From Gracilimonas sp034520725 (GTDB lineage: Bacteria; Bacteroidota; Rhodothermia; Balneolales; Balneolaceae): a stretch of DNA of 64,000 bases. The stretch spans positions 69,272-133,271 of the forward strand of contig JAXHNH010000014.1 in NCBI GenBank assembly GCA_034520725.1. The letters run 5' to 3'. The notes under the pieces are model-generated. The model was not told the origin of the DNA, made no database searches, and saw only the letters and a list, made by a program, of their open reading frames with translations. Positions 9,111 to 20,199 of the stretch are shown one piece after another. A program made the translations under genes and the position numbers. How positions within the stretch are numbered: the first letter of the stretch is position 1; each line of letters opens with the position of its first letter.

Positions 9111-9647
9111 ATGATTATGAAATATCTTATTACAATTTTCTGGTGGTATTAATTTTAACCGGCTTTGGGTGTTCTTCATAGGATGGGGGTTATGGAGCCA
9201 TCGAAACAGGGGGGGCAGGATCCGAAAACTGAAGAATCGATCAGTATTAGCATCAATGAGGTGATCTATTTTGATTTCTTTAAGGAAGATTCGGAGTGGT
9301 CCGGACAGCTGAAAACCTACTCACTGAATGAGAACGACGAAGAGGTTTTGAGTCAGCATCTGGAATCTGCTCAGGATAGCAGTTGGAATGATTTCGATAA
9401 GTTCGTGGACTTTCTGAACATCTATCAGATACCACCTCAGCATGAAGTGAATGGCTGGATTCCTGATTCGGGTAACTTACCTCGGCGTGTTTATACTTTT
9501 GAAGTTTTTGACGGAGATACCACCCGAACATTTTCTTATCAGGATCCCGAACGTGGAATTAAAGAATTCTGGCAGGCACAAAGTTTGCTAACCTTTATGA
9601 CCTTTGTTGAGAATGAACTGAATTGGGAGTTGATAGAGTCCGAGTAA
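9111..9647 (+). pseudogene. Hypothetical lipoprotein, frameshifted in its signal region
   Basis: ATG at 9111 or 9117 begins MKYLITIF; after a shift the frame reads LVVLILTGFGCSS, a lipobox, then DGGYGAIETGGAGSE, and a further shift leads into an open frame to 9647 (residues such as SISINEVIYFDFFKEDSEWS and RRVYTFEVFDGDTTRTFSYQ). The mature part is about 150 residues, acidic, probably beta-rich, with no family I recognise. It starts right after the GCAGTGA tandem repeat. Confidence 0.6.
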
Positions 9648-9878
9648 GTATTCAATCCTGAAGTTGGGTTGAAAAGCCCAATTAGCACCCGGCATTGCTC
9701 CGACGCAGAGCGTGCGGAACAAGTCAAGTTGGGTTGAAGCAGAGAATTTGAATTCTGCAGTTGCCTTCATTAACTTTTTACTCGCTTAGTTGAAAGAAGA
9801 GCCCGATCTTATCTTGCATATCTGCATCTCTTATATAAACTCTGGTTCCTACGCTTTGCGTAAGAACCAAGTAATCTG

Positions 9879-10302
9879 CTATTTGGCAAAGATCTGACTT
9901 TTATCTCCAAAAGCCTTGAACTCCAGTGCATTTCCACTTGGATCCAGGAAGAACATGGTGGCTTGTTCACCCGGCTCACCTTTAAAACGGATATATGGCT
10001 CTATTACAAATTCGATCCCTTTCCTTTTCCAGCTTTTCAGCCAACGCTTTCCATTCATCCATTTCGAGGATAACACCGAAGTGCCTAACGGGCACACCTT
10101 TTCCATCCACGGCGTTCATAGCAGATCCCTTGGCTTCCTCAGGACTTAAATGAGCCACCACCTGATGTCCCCACATATTGAAGTCGATCCAGCTATCTGA
10201 GCTTCGTCCGGTTTCACAACCTAACAGATCATGGTAAAACTTGTAGGCTTCGTCTAGGTCTTTTACAGGAAATGCCAGGTGAAATGGATTGATGTTGCTC
10301 AT
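9879..10302 (-). CDS. VOC-family (glyoxalase/dioxygenase fold) protein, one frameshift
   Basis: About 140 residues: INPFHLAFPVKDLDEAYKFY at the N-terminus, HQVVAHLSPEEAK in the middle, VRHFGVILEMDEWKALAEKL, then a shift near 10015 in a C/T homopolymer and GIEFVIEPYIRFKGEPGEQA, MFFLDPSGNALEFKAF. The two beta-alpha-beta-beta-beta modules and the metal-ligand positions (His near residue 7, Glu in LEFKAF) are typical of the vicinal oxygen chelate superfamily. Substrate unknown. The ATG at 10302 (MSNINPF) is preferred over one nine codons upstream because family members begin close to the first strand. Confidence 0.85.
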
Positions 10303-10380
10303 GGTAATAATGATGTGGTTCGAGTTCAAATTTCATTTAAAAATAATGACATAAGGTTATATACCACAGATAGGCACAGT

Positions 10381-10449
10381 GTTTTAGTGCTAAGGTGTTA
10401 CGGTGTTACAGTGTTGAGGACAATCACTGTAACACCGTAATACTAAAAC
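10381..10449. repeat. Long inverted repeat, hairpin element
   Basis: TTACGGTGTTACAGTG (10398-10413) and its perfect complement (10425-10440) form a 16-bp stem with an 11-nt loop; the outer parts GTTTTAGT / ACTAAAAC extend it imperfectly. It lies between the divergent VOC and symporter genes. A related sequence starting GTTTTAGTGCT lies at 21886. Confidence 0.8.
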
Positions 10450-10562
10450 AACGAAACATTTTAATTATCAATACTTCCCATAATCCGGTATTCGTTATCT
10501 AAAAGATTTTGTATCCTTGAGCACTCATTTTAAAATATCATTCACAGCAATTATACCTCATT

Positions 10563-11501
10563 ATGGGCGAATCGATCGATACGCTACAACTGAACCTTGA
10601 TAGTGGCGGACTTCATATCATGAATGTCTCGCTGGCTATTATCATGTTTGGTGTAGCTTTGGAACTTACGGTCGATGACTTTAAAAAAGTCGCCAAAAAC
10701 CCCAAGAGTACACTGATCGGATTAGCCTCGCAGTTTTTCATGCTCCCTGCGCTAACTTATTTAATGGTGGTCATTATGGAGCCTCACCCCAGTTTTGCCT
10801 TGGGTATGATGATGGTAGCGGCTTGTCCCCGGTGGAAATATCTCCAACTTTTTTTCACTTCTGGCTCGTGGGAACGCAGCTCTTGTCGGTTAGCATGACA
10901 GCCTTTGCCACCTTACTATCCATATTTATGACCCCCTTTAATTTCGCCTTCTGGGCGAGTATGTATGGACCAACAAACGCGATCTTGACTGCAGAATCCA
11001 CCATCGATCTTCTGAAGTATTCAGGATCATCATGCTCATCCTCGGAATACCTGCTATCGTGCTCGGAATGAGTCCTCAGGCACTTTCAAAGAGCAAACTT
11101 TCACAAACCATCTCCCCCTACATCAAAAATTTTGGGATCATCTTTTTTGCAGGATTTGTGATCGTGGCATTCAGCATGAACTTTGAAAATTTCATCAGCT
11201 ATATACATCTTTGTCGTATTGTTGGTCTTCAGTCCACAATGCTGTGGCTCTAACCAGCGGATACTCACTTGGAGTTATCTTCACATCTTCCCGTAAAGAC
11301 CGGAAATCTATTGCCATCGAAACAGGTATTCAGAATTCAGGATTAGGCTTATTACTGATCTTCAACTTCTTTGATGGCCTTGGCGGCATGGCTTTGGTCG
11401 CAGCCTGGTGGGGAATCTGGCACATAGTTGCCGGATTATGTATCGGATGGTATTGGTCAATTGGAAAATCAACCTTACACCGCGTTTTCAGCAATGCGTA
11501 G
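10563..11501 (+). pseudogene. Bile acid:sodium symporter (BASS) family transporter, frameshifted
   Basis: About 312 residues from ATG 10563 to TAG 11501 once frames are joined. The membrane protein shows the family's hydrophobic helices: HIMNVSLAIIMFGVALELTV, LIGLASQFFMLPALTYLMV, the motif MMVAACPGGNxSN (shift at about 10830), LSVSMTAFATLLSIFMTPFN, and the second inverted repeat SIAIETGIQNSGLGLLLIFN. These GGNxSN and ExGxQN features bind Na+ and substrate in BASS proteins; substrates range from bile acids to pantoate and other organic acids. The stop overlaps the acyltransferase start by 8 nt (ATGCGTAG), so the two are probably translated together. Confidence 0.85.
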
Positions 11502-12765
11502 AAAAAACTATCTCTGGTATCGGTTTTGGCGACATACGGTAGTCGGCACCGGACTCAAATTCTTTTATGAAAGACATCAAGGCGGTTGGCAAGGAAAACC
11601 TGCCAAAAGACAAGCCTATCCTTTTTATACCCAATCATCAGAATTCATTCATGGATGCGCTTTCACGTGGCAGTAACTATCTGGCCCGTGATCTATTTTC
11701 TCACACGGGCTCAGGCATTCAAACCGGATATTGTAGGAAAATTTCTGTGGTCCATCAATATGATGCCCGTTTACAGGGTTAGGGATGGCTTTAGCTCCAT
11801 TCAAAAGAATAATGAAATCTTTGATAAGTGTATCTCATATCTGAAAAATAAGGACACAATTCTGATCTTTGCCGAAGCGAATCACAACCTCAAACGAAGA
11901 ATTCGGCCATTAAGTAAAGGTTTCACTCGTATCGCATTCGACGCAGAGGAAAAATACAACTGGCATCTTGATCTGCAGATCGTACCTGTTGGCGTTAACT
12001 ATACAAGGCATCGCAAAGCCGGAAATACAGTACAGGTGAACTATGGCAAGGCTATTCCATCAAAAAATATCGTGAGACCTATCTAGAGGATGAACGAAAA
12101 GGGATTGAGATCTATGAAGCGCGATGTCTCTGATGCCATGAAAGAACTCGTTTTTCCATGTGGATAACCTGAATGAGTATCAGGTTCAAAAGATCCTTTG
12201 GGATGACCTTGAACCTGATGAACATAAAACCATCGATCCTGACATTGCTAATGCACGTATTGCCCAAACCAAACCCCATTTAAATGAGGAAATCATTGAA
12301 AAGGCAAAAGATCTAAATGATAAAGCCGACAAGGCGGGTATCAGAACTTCAGGACATTGTTTCAAAAAAAGACTTTGGTTTAAAAAAAGCTTTACTGTCC
12401 CCATTATATCTTTTTCACTGATCAATAATATGATCCCATATCAACCTGTCCGGTACATGGTCGACAATGCCATCAAGGATCGTGCATTTGATGCTTCCAT
12501 CAAGTTTCTACTATCCTTAATTACATTTCCTGCATTCTACATAATCATTTCGATCATACTTGGTTTGTCAGGACTTGGGTGGCCATTCGTTCTTGGATAT
12601 CTCTTGCTGAGTATTCTGACGGCCCCTCTGTTTGTTCAGGCTAAAGATCTATTCACCGGTTCACCAAAGAGAAAGCTGAAGAAGAAAGATCCTGATCTAT
12701 ACAGCTATCTCAAAAACGAACTAAAGGAATTCATTCGTTTACGCGAAACTATATTAAGTGAATGA
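11494..12765 (+). pseudogene. LPLAT/PlsC-type acyltransferase with C-terminal membrane segment, frameshifted
   Basis: About 424 residues. The conserved acyltransferase blocks are present in order: PILFIPNHQNSFMDAL (motif I with His and Asp), MPVYRVRDGF (motif II), LIFAEANHNLKRRIRPLSKG (motif III) and LQIVPVGVNYTRH (motif IV). The C-terminal third has two hydrophobic helices (FLLSLITFPAFYIIISIIL and GWPFVLGYLLLSILTAPLF). The family transfers acyl chains to glycerol-phosphate or related lipids at the inner membrane. Shifts occur near 11565, 11665, 12065 and 12155. The start overlaps the preceding symporter stop. The combination with a BASS transporter is unusual; a functional link is only suggested by the overlap. 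Confidence 0.85.
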
Positions 12766-12821
12766 AGCTCAGTAATTTACTGTTTTTAAACTGAAATCAA
12801 CCACAAAACCCAAATATACTT

Positions 12822-13358
12822 ATGAAGCTTACTAGTCTTTTAACTGCTTTACTTTTAATTACCATTGGATGTACCCAAACGGTAGAAGAGGAAGTCACAA
12901 ACACAAATTTTGAACATGAAGAACTTGTTGCAACCGTAATGCCTGTTGGTGAAAGCGGTGTTGCCGGCTCTGTTACGTTTATGGAAGAAGGAGAAGGAGT
13001 TCTTGTTGAAGGTGAATTTTCAGGTCTGGAATCAGGGAACCATGGATTCCACATTCACGAATTTGGTGATTGCCGGGCAGCTGATGGAACCAGCGCCGGA
13101 GGTCATTTCAATCCATCAGATAACGAACATGGGGCACCGAGCGATATGGACCGCCATATGGGTGACATGGGTAACATTGAAGCAAATGAAGAAGGTGTTG
13201 CAACGGTCAACTATGTTGATGAGACCATATCCCTAGAGCAGATCATTGGGCGAGGAATCATTATTCACGCCGGTGAAGATGATCTTACCACCCAACCTAC
13301 GGGAGCAGCCGGTAGTCGTCTTGCGTGCGGAGTTATTGGTATTGCCCAAACTCAGTAA
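12822..13358 (+). CDS. sodC: Cu/Zn superoxide dismutase, lipoprotein form
   Basis: 178 residues, unbroken. The signal peptide ends in the lipobox ITIGC (Cys17), so the enzyme should be anchored outside the cytoplasm. The catalytic domain has GNHGFHIHEFGDC (Cu ligands and the first disulfide Cys), SAGGHFNP and HGAPSDMDRHMGDMGNI (Zn ligands and metal bridge), HAGEDDLTTQPTGAAGSRLA (including the active-site Arg) and CGVIGIA (second disulfide Cys). It converts superoxide to oxygen and hydrogen peroxide in the periplasm. It lies 56 nt after the acyltransferase and points towards ptsI, which is convergent. Confidence 0.95.
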   Translation: MKLTSLLTALLLITIGCTQTVEEEVTNTNFEHEELVATVMPVGESGVAGSVTFMEEGEGVLVEGEFSGLESGNHGFHIHEFGDCRAADGTSAGGHFNPSDNEHGAPSDMDRHMGDMGNIEANEEGVATVNYVDETISLEQIIGRGIIIHAGEDDLTTQPTGAAGSRLACGVIGIAQTQ

Positions 13359-13371
13359 GCAACAAATACAT

Positions 13372-15098
13372 TTAAGCAGTTCGATCTTTCCATTCTTTGA
13401 AGAGCTCTTCAAGTTCTTCAGAGGATGACAGATCAACGGCTTTATTAGCAAGCTCAGCAAAATCTTTTCTATTTCTACTGCTTAGCAGATCATAGATACC
13501 GGGCAAAGAATTCGGAACCATACTTAATTCGTTGATTCCAAAACCCATCAAGCAAGCAGCTCCTATCTCATCTCCTGCAAGCTCACCACAAACACTAACA
13601 TTCACCCCAGCTTTTTTGGCCCCTTTAACTGTCATTCTGATCAATTTTAAAACCGAAGGATGATAATGCTGAAACAGGTTATGGATCTTCTCATTTCCAC
13701 GATCAACTGCTAATGTATACTGGGTCAGGTCATTAGATCCAATACTTAGAAAATCCACTTTTTTGGCAAAATGAAATGAAGATAAAGCCACACTTGGCAC
13801 TTCAACCATGATACCGATCGGCAGATTTTCATCGATCGGAATTCCTGAAGAAAGTAAACCACCCTGCATTTTTTCGATCTCATCACGGATCAGATCGATC
13901 TCGTTTACCACAGAGATCATAGGAATCAGGAGTTTCACCCTTCCCGGAAATTTACCGGCAATGGTAAGTATGGCTTTCAACTGTGATCTGAGTAATTTTT
14001 TCTCATCCAGAAGAAGTCGAATTCCTCTCCATCCCAAAAACGGATTGGCCTCTTTATAGGGGCGCCGGGCGTTTTTATCCCCACCAATATCGAACAATCG
14101 AATAGTCACAGGTCCGTTTACATTTTCGAGCATGGTCGTGTAAAACGCTTTCCTGCTCCTCAATTTCTTTTCTCAGCTTTTTGCCAAAAAGAAGACTCTC
14201 GGTTCTTCAGCAACCCAATACCCTGAGCGTTATTTTCTAATACACGCGGAAGCTTCACTTCAAACTCCACATTGGCCATCAGCTGAAAAGGGTATCCGTC
14301 TTTTGTCTCAAACCCAATATCATTATCTGCTTTAACAGAGACCTTAGTTCCTTCTAACTTTACGGCATATTCCTTCAAAATTTTATCAGAAGGATTTAGA
14401 ACTATAGTCCCTTCATTAGCATCCAGGATAATCGGATCTCCTGAGTTGATTTTTTTGGTGACTTTCTCTGCATTGATCAAACAGGGAATTCCAAGTGATT
14501 TTGCAATAATCACTGCATGAGAGGTTATACCACCTTTTTCCAAAATAGTCCGGAAGCCCCCTGCTCATAAAAACTCACCAGTTCCGTCGGGCTGATCTTA
14601 CTTGCGATCAAAATGGCACCATCGGGATCACGACTTCCGTTTCATGATCGCAAACTTTTGAAACATATCGATCTCTGATGTTTTCCAGATCAATAATGCG
14701 CTGTCTGAATAATTCAGATCCACTTTCCTTAAGCTGCTCAATGAAATAGCTAAAAGTCTCATAGACAGCAAAATCAACGCTTAGATTATTTTCTCAATAA
14801 TATCAAATACAGAATTCTCGATCTCCGGATCTTCAATAATCTGCTGCTGGGCCTCAATGATCTCGGCCGTGCTTTTATCCTGAAGCCCTCCTGTCATTTT
14901 TCGCAGTTCCTGAATAAGTAATTCTCTGGCTTTGCAGAATTCTTTTTTTTGGGATTCGATCTCATCTTCAGAGATCGCAGTAGGACTTATTTTTTTTGAA
15001 CCGGTTTTAACGACCACAGCCGCCCCTATTGAAATACCCGCGGCGGCACTTCTGCCTTTAATAATATTCTCAGTATTCTCATCTAAGGAAATACTCAT
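13372..15098 (-). pseudogene. ptsI: Phosphoenolpyruvate-protein phosphotransferase (PTS enzyme I), frameshifted
   Basis: About 575 residues, normal length, in at least four frames. N-terminal part: IIKGRSAAAGISIGAAVV; phosphohistidine region GGITSHAVIIAKSLGIPCLI; then FLGWRGIRLLLDE, the PEP-binding segment IGSNDLTQYTLAVDRGNEKI and VCGELAGDEIGA with the catalytic Cys. Enzyme I takes phosphate from PEP and passes it to HPr. Shifts lie near 14545, 14640-14780 and 14160. Its ATG (15098) overlaps the TGA of ptsH (ATGA), so the two are translationally coupled. No sugar-specific EIIBC is in the window; the only EIIA-like domain is in the APC permease further right. Confidence 0.9.
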
Positions 15099-15366
15099 TC
15101 CTCATCCATCCCGAATTTATTATCAATTGCCTCTTTAATGGCTTTTAGAGCTTCATTTTCATCAGGGCCCTCAGTTCAAGCTCTAACTCAGCCCCACTCT
15201 CTGCAGCAAGAGTCATGACACCTAAAATGCTTTTTCCGTTTACCCTATACCCATAACTATGGATATAGAAATCCGACTTATATTTACTGGCTAGTTTTAC
15301 TAACTGCGCAGAAGGACGTGCATGAAGTCCTGCAGAATTTTTTATAGTTACTTTTTCTTTGATCAT
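15095..15366 (-). CDS. ptsH: Phosphocarrier protein HPr, one frameshift
   Basis: About 90 residues. The phosphorylation site NSAGLHARPSAQLVKLAS has His15, and GKSILGVMTLAAESG has Ser46, the regulatory serine used by HPr kinase in many bacteria. After ELELEL the frame shifts near 15170 and continues EGPDENEALKAIKEAIDNKF, ending GMDEE with TGA overlapping the ptsI start. It carries phosphate from enzyme I to EIIA domains. Divergent from gatC, with 180 nt between them. Confidence 0.9.
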
Positions 15367-15547
15367 AGCAAATATTTAGTTTCTTAAAATGAAAATAATA
15401 TTACCAACATGCCAAGTTTTTGAACCTTATTTATTTACTCATAATTCTGCCCATCTGTAACGGATCAGGAATTTTTCAAATAGGATTAATCTTTCACCTA
15501 ATGTTTCTTAAATTCAGGCAGTCAAAATAAATCTCTATCTATATAAT

Positions 15548-15835
15548 ATGTCAGTTACTGAGAAAGAAGTTCAATACATCGCCAACTTAGCACGACTTCA
15601 GCTTAACAATGAAGAAGTGAAGTCCTTTGCCGACGATATGAATAAGATCCTGGGTTATATGGATCTTTTAAATGAAGTGGATACTGAGAATGTTGAGCCA
15701 CTCGAGCATGTGATAGACTTGGAAAGCCGGCTCCGTAAAGATGAGGCCAAAGAACCTATATCTCACGAAGATGCGCTTAAAAATGCCCCTGATGCCGACA
15801 GCGATTACTTCCGTGTACCAAAAGTGATCGAATAA
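15548..15835 (+). CDS. gatC: Asp/Glu-tRNA amidotransferase subunit C
   Basis: 95 residues, normal for GatC. Family features: EVQYIANLARLQLNNEEVKS at the N-terminus, ILGYMDLLNEVDTENVEPLE in the middle and a C-terminal RVPKVIE. GatC stabilises the GatA-GatB heterotrimer that converts misacylated Glu-tRNA(Gln) or Asp-tRNA(Asn). gatA and gatB are not in the window, as is usual in this group. Starts ATG at 15548; the YfhO gene follows after 21 nt and may be in the same transcript. Confidence 0.95.
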   Translation: MSVTEKEVQYIANLARLQLNNEEVKSFADDMNKILGYMDLLNEVDTENVEPLEHVIDLESRLRKDEAKEPISHEDALKNAPDADSDYFRVPKVIE

Positions 15836-15856
15836 TCTCCGTTCCAAAATTATTAT

Positions 15857-18318
15857 ATGACTGATCAAAAGAACGTCACCACTCAGGATTTCTTTACCAG
15901 CCTCTCTGATACAAAACAGCACCTCATTGCGCTGTTCATCTTATTCATCATTCCATTCTTTTTATTCACAGCCACTACTATTGGCGGAAAGGAATTTCAG
16001 CGGCATGATACGACCCAATGGAGAGCTGCAACAGAATCAGTTTTTGAATACCGTGAAGTGTATGAAAAGGAACCTCTTTGGGTCAATAACATGTTTGGAG
16101 GAATGCCATCCTATGTGGTCTCATTGGCTAAACAAACGCCACACATTGACGACCTGAGAAAGCTTTTTGACGGAATTTTCCCTGCATTCCAGTTCTGGGT
16201 CCTCTTCAGTGGCATGTACTTTCTGCTTGTGCTGATGAAATTCCGGCCAATTTCTGCCACTTTTGGCAGTTTGATGTTTGGGTTGACTACCTATATTCCC
16301 ATTATCATTGCCGCGGGACACAACACCAAATTCATCACTCTAACTTTTATTCCCTGGGTGATAGCCGGTTACTGGCTTCTTACCCGAAACAAGGAAAACC
16401 GACTTCCCGGTCTACTGTTGTTCACTGTTGCATTAGTTCTGAATCTCCGGGCAAATCACCCGCAAATCACCTACTATTTCATTTACCTTCTCGGTTTCCT
16501 CTGGATCTTTGATACATGGAGTTCCTACAAAAAAGGTGAGATCGTTGAGTGGGCTAAAACCACGGGACTTCTAACCCTATCCGGTATAGTTGCACTGATG
16601 GGACATGCCGAAACGTTTTTACCCTTACAGGAATATTCGAATTATAGCCTGAGAGGTGGTTCGGCGCTTAAGCAACTCAACCGGATTAAGTGAAGGATAC
16701 GCCTTTGCGTGGTCACAGGGTATTAAAGAAACCTGGACCCTGCTTGTGCCAAACTATTTTGGAGGAGCCTCCCCTGATTATTGGGGACCTAAATCATTCA
16801 CCTCAGGGCCACACTATCTTGGTGCTTTGGCCCTTCCCTTTATTCTTCTGGCACTCCTGCGTCAACGTTCAAAAATGATGTTTGTATTCTTTGCAGCCGG
16901 AACCTTGGGAATGATGTTCTCCTGGGGCGGTAATTTCAGGCTCTTGAATGAATTCGCTTTTGACTATATCCCTCTGTTCGACAAATTCCGAGCCCCCGAA
17001 ACCTGGCTTACTCTAACTGCATTCTGCTATACTGTTGTAGCTGTTTATGGCCTGGATTGGTTGATCAAATTCATCAACGATAAGAGTTCACAGATTAAAG
17101 ATCTATACCTCCCAATCGGGGTTAGTGCTGCTGTGATCGTACTCGTGTTTGTGCAACTTAATTCATCCGATTTTAAACGAACCGGTGAAGTGGCTAACAT
17201 AGCAAATCAAATAGCTCAGCAAAATCAGGTTAGTCCAAACAATCCACAGGTTCAGCAGAGAGCTGAGCAGTACGTAAATGCACAAATGGTGCCCCAGAGA
17301 GAAGAAAAAGCGAAAGGTGATCTCTTACGGCTTTCCATTATTTTTGTATTGGGAGCCGGCCTATTCTACCTAACCTTTACCGAAAAAAGTCCCACTCTCA
17401 GTTGCTCTGTTTGGTTTTATTCTCATTGCAGCTTACGACCTGATCAGCGTTGATAAACGGTATATTCCTGAAGATGTGATAGTTAATAGTAATAGAAACA
17501 CTGAGCGATTACTCGAATCTCAAAGGACAGATCTTACAAACTACATTGTTGAGAATAATTCAAAGGATACAAGCTATCCGTACCGGACTTTCCCACTGCT
17601 TGATAATCCTTACAGCAATGCGATCCCTTCCTATTTCTATCCACAAATTGGTGGTTATACGGGTGCTAAACTGAGTATCATTCAGGATGTGATGTACAAC
17701 GGTGGACCGCTGGATGTTCAAAGCAACAGCTTCAATCCTCAGTTGCTGGATCTCTTTAATGTGAAATACCTAACCTATACCAGTGGGTTACCATTACAAG
17801 GTTTTGAACCGGTGTTTGAAGGAGAACGCGGAGTAGTTTATGAGAATCAGAATGTGCTACCAAAGGCCTTTTTTGTGGATTCAATTATCACGGTTAACTC
17901 ACCACGTCAGGCTTTTGACTATATACAGCCACAACAGATCGACCTTTCTGAAACGGCCGTTGTGGAAACAAATGATCAGATAACAACCTCAGCTGACTCA
18001 ATTTCATCAGTAAATGTAACGAACTACACCGGGCCTGAGATCACGCTATGAGTGTTTCACGACTCTGAACCGGATTTCTAGTTCTAAGTGAGGTTTACTA
18101 CCCGGCAGGCTGGAAGGCCACGTTGAACGGTAGAGGAAATACCGATCTATAAGACCAATTATTTTTTACGCGGGTTGAAGATACCGGCAGGAGAGCATCA
18201 GATCGAGTTGAGGTTTGAACCGCAGACATATACTCTTGGAACTACTTTAGCATGGATCTCTCTTAGCTTCCAGATCCTTCTTGCAGGTTTTATTGGCTTC
18301 AGAATTTTTAAAAAATAA
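15857..18318 (+). pseudogene. YfhO-family polytopic membrane protein, frameshifted
   Basis: About 820 residues over four frames. The N-terminal half has many transmembrane helices (LIALFILFIIPFFLFTATTI, GTLGMMFSWGGNF and others) typical of GT-C-like YfhO proteins, with PLWVNNMFGGMPSYVV in the first external loop. The C-terminal half is soluble (ILVNVKYLTYTSG-like VKYLTY, then YYPAGWKATLNG and NYFLRGLKIPAGEH) and ends with a last helix ISLSFQILLAGFIGFRIF. Shifts are near 16680, 17395, 18060 and 18140. YfhO proteins are linked to glycosylation of cell-envelope polymers in Gram-positives. Placement before glycosyltransferase genes fits an envelope-glycan role, by context only. Confidence 0.85.
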
Positions 18319-18324
18319 GAACAG

Positions 18325-19152
18325 CTAAAGGAACTTGCTTAGGATTAAAACCTTCAATTCTTTCCAAAGAAATTTTTTCGGCACCCACCCAAAAAGATTT
18401 ATAAAGCTTTCCGCTTTTCCTGTTGCCTTGCGAATGTTATAGAGCTGATATTTTCGCTGATCACTGTTCATGCGGCTTTTATGCTTTTTGTAGAACTGAA
18501 GGTATCCTTCGAGCTGATTTTTCGGTTTTGTGATCTGTTCACCACCATGCACTATATAAACCTTTTGAAGCGGCTCCTGAACGTTTCGGATCGGTCCATA
18601 CTTCTCACTGAGTCTCACCCAGAGATCATAGTCCTGGGCTGCCTTAAGGGATTCATCAAATCCACCCACCTCAATCATTCGATCCCTTTTGATCAACCCC
18701 TGATTACCAACCTGATTTGAGTAAAGTAGCCTTTCAAGCGGGATGATCTCATCTTTTTTCCAAACGAGTTCCCTGTTCTGGTAGACGTGTAAAACATCAG
18801 ATGTCACAAATGAAAACCTGTCGTCATAAGCATCCAGTAATATTTCTATCCGGTTCGGCATCATTTCATCATCGTCGTCTAAACCCGCTACAAATTTTCC
18901 GGATGCCAGCTCAATTCCTTTATTCCTTGCTGCACATGCACCCTTTGCAGTCTCATTTCTATAGAATTTGACGCTCCCAAAACCTTTAAATTCACTCACA
19001 ACATCCTCTACGGATTCCACTGAGCCATCATCTATGACTATCAATTCAAGATTTTGGTAGGCTTGAGCTTTGACCGATTTCAGTGCTCTTTTCAGGAGTA
19101 CCCTTCGATTATGAGTGGTCACGATCACCGACACCAATGGTAGCTCACCCAT
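18325..19152 (-). CDS. Family 2 glycosyltransferase
   Basis: 275 residues, unbroken. The GT-A fold is clear: PLVSVIVTTHNRRVLLKRAL at the N-terminus, LELIVIDDGSVESVEDV for nucleotide-sugar binding, the acidic DDDDE for metal at about residue 95, and GGFDESLKAAQDYDLWVRLS near the acceptor site (ED/QD-type motif). It likely adds a sugar to a lipid-linked or surface glycan. No transmembrane helix. It is convergent with YfhO (6 nt between stops) and divergent from the next glycosyltransferase; both belong to the polysaccharide block. Confidence 0.93.
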   Translation of the reverse strand: MGELPLVSVIVTTHNRRVLLKRALKSVKAQAYQNLELIVIDDGSVESVEDVVSEFKGFGSVKFYRNETAKGACAARNKGIELASGKFVAGLDDDDEMMPNRIEILLDAYDDRFSFVTSDVLHVYQNRELVWKKDEIIPLERLLYSNQVGNQGLIKRDRMIEVGGFDESLKAAQDYDLWVRLSEKYGPIRNVQEPLQKVYIVHGGEQITKPKNQLEGYLQFYKKHKSRMNSDQRKYQLYNIRKATGKAESFINLFGWVPKKFLWKELKVLILSKFL

Positions 19153-19233
19153 ATAATATCCCTGTCATTTTGTTGGTAGCATGTTTCACTTTAAAGAATG
19201 TATTTTCAATGCCATAATTCATCATAACACAGC

Positions 19234-20196
19234 ATGGATCGAGCTCCTAATATAACTTTTATTATCTGCACTTATAACCGGGCTGTATACCTTGATGATA
19301 CCCTTCATTCCTGTTTCAGCAAAACTTTGTTGATGGCACCATTGAAATTTTAGTCGTTGATAATAATTCCGAGGATGAAACCAATGATGTCGTCCAAAAA
19401 TATGTGGGCACCTATACTTCACCTCGTACGTCTGTCAGCTATTGCCGGGAAAAACAACAAGGGCTTTCTCATGCCAGAAATCAGAATGTACCGCAATCAG
19501 AAGCCGATAATATTGTTTTTATAGATGATGATATTATTGCAACTGAAATATATGTAAGCACTTGGCTAAACTTCTTTCAGAATTTCCCTGACTACAAAGC
19601 AGCCGGTGGAAAGATTCACGTTCAGTTTGACGGGAGTAAACCAAAATGGGTTTCTCATTTTTTACTTTCTCTTTCGGTCATCACAATCTTGGGAATCAAG
19701 TCAAAACCTACCTTCCCAATAAGTATCCGTTTGGTGGGAATATGGGGTTCAGAAAAGAACTCTTCTTAAAGGCCGGTAAATTTCAATACTGAACTCGGCC
19801 GTAAAGGCAAAAAACTCACCGCCAATGAAGAACAGGACCTCTTTAGCAGAATAAAGGTCCTCGGGTGAACCGATATTGCTATCTGCCTGAGTGCAGCCTT
19901 ATACCACAGAATTGGTGAAGAACGAGCAAACCAAAGAATACATACGTAAACAGGCCTGAAGGTATGGGTCAGGCAGTATTGCCACTCAGGTTCATGGGTC
20001 TATAAAGAATAAAAGGTAAGCATTTTATAAACGAGATCTTCCAGACATTGGTCAGCCTGGGGTTATTTATTGTTTACCTTCTGGCGTTCACCCCATCAAA
20101 GGGCATCATCCTGCTAAGAATTTCAGGTACTGGATCCTTAAGGGTTATCTGTCCAGGTTCGGGCAATTCGTGTCATTGGCTGTCATTCGATATTGA
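19234..20196 (+). pseudogene. Family 2 glycosyltransferase, frameshifted
   Basis: ATG 19234 opens ITFIICTYNRAVYLDDTLHS; after a shift near 19320 it reads VDGTIEILVVDNNSEDETND, then GLSHARNQNVPQSEADNIVF with IDDDI as the metal site, KYPFGGNMGFRKELFLKAG and TANEEQDLFSRIK. A C-terminal hydrophobic segment (QTLVSLGLFIVYLLAFTPS) follows. At least five shifts are needed to reach the end (TGA 20194-20196, which overlaps nothing). Donor and acceptor sugars cannot be told. Next gene starts 4 nt later. Confidence 0.8.
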
Positions 20197-20199
20197 TCA

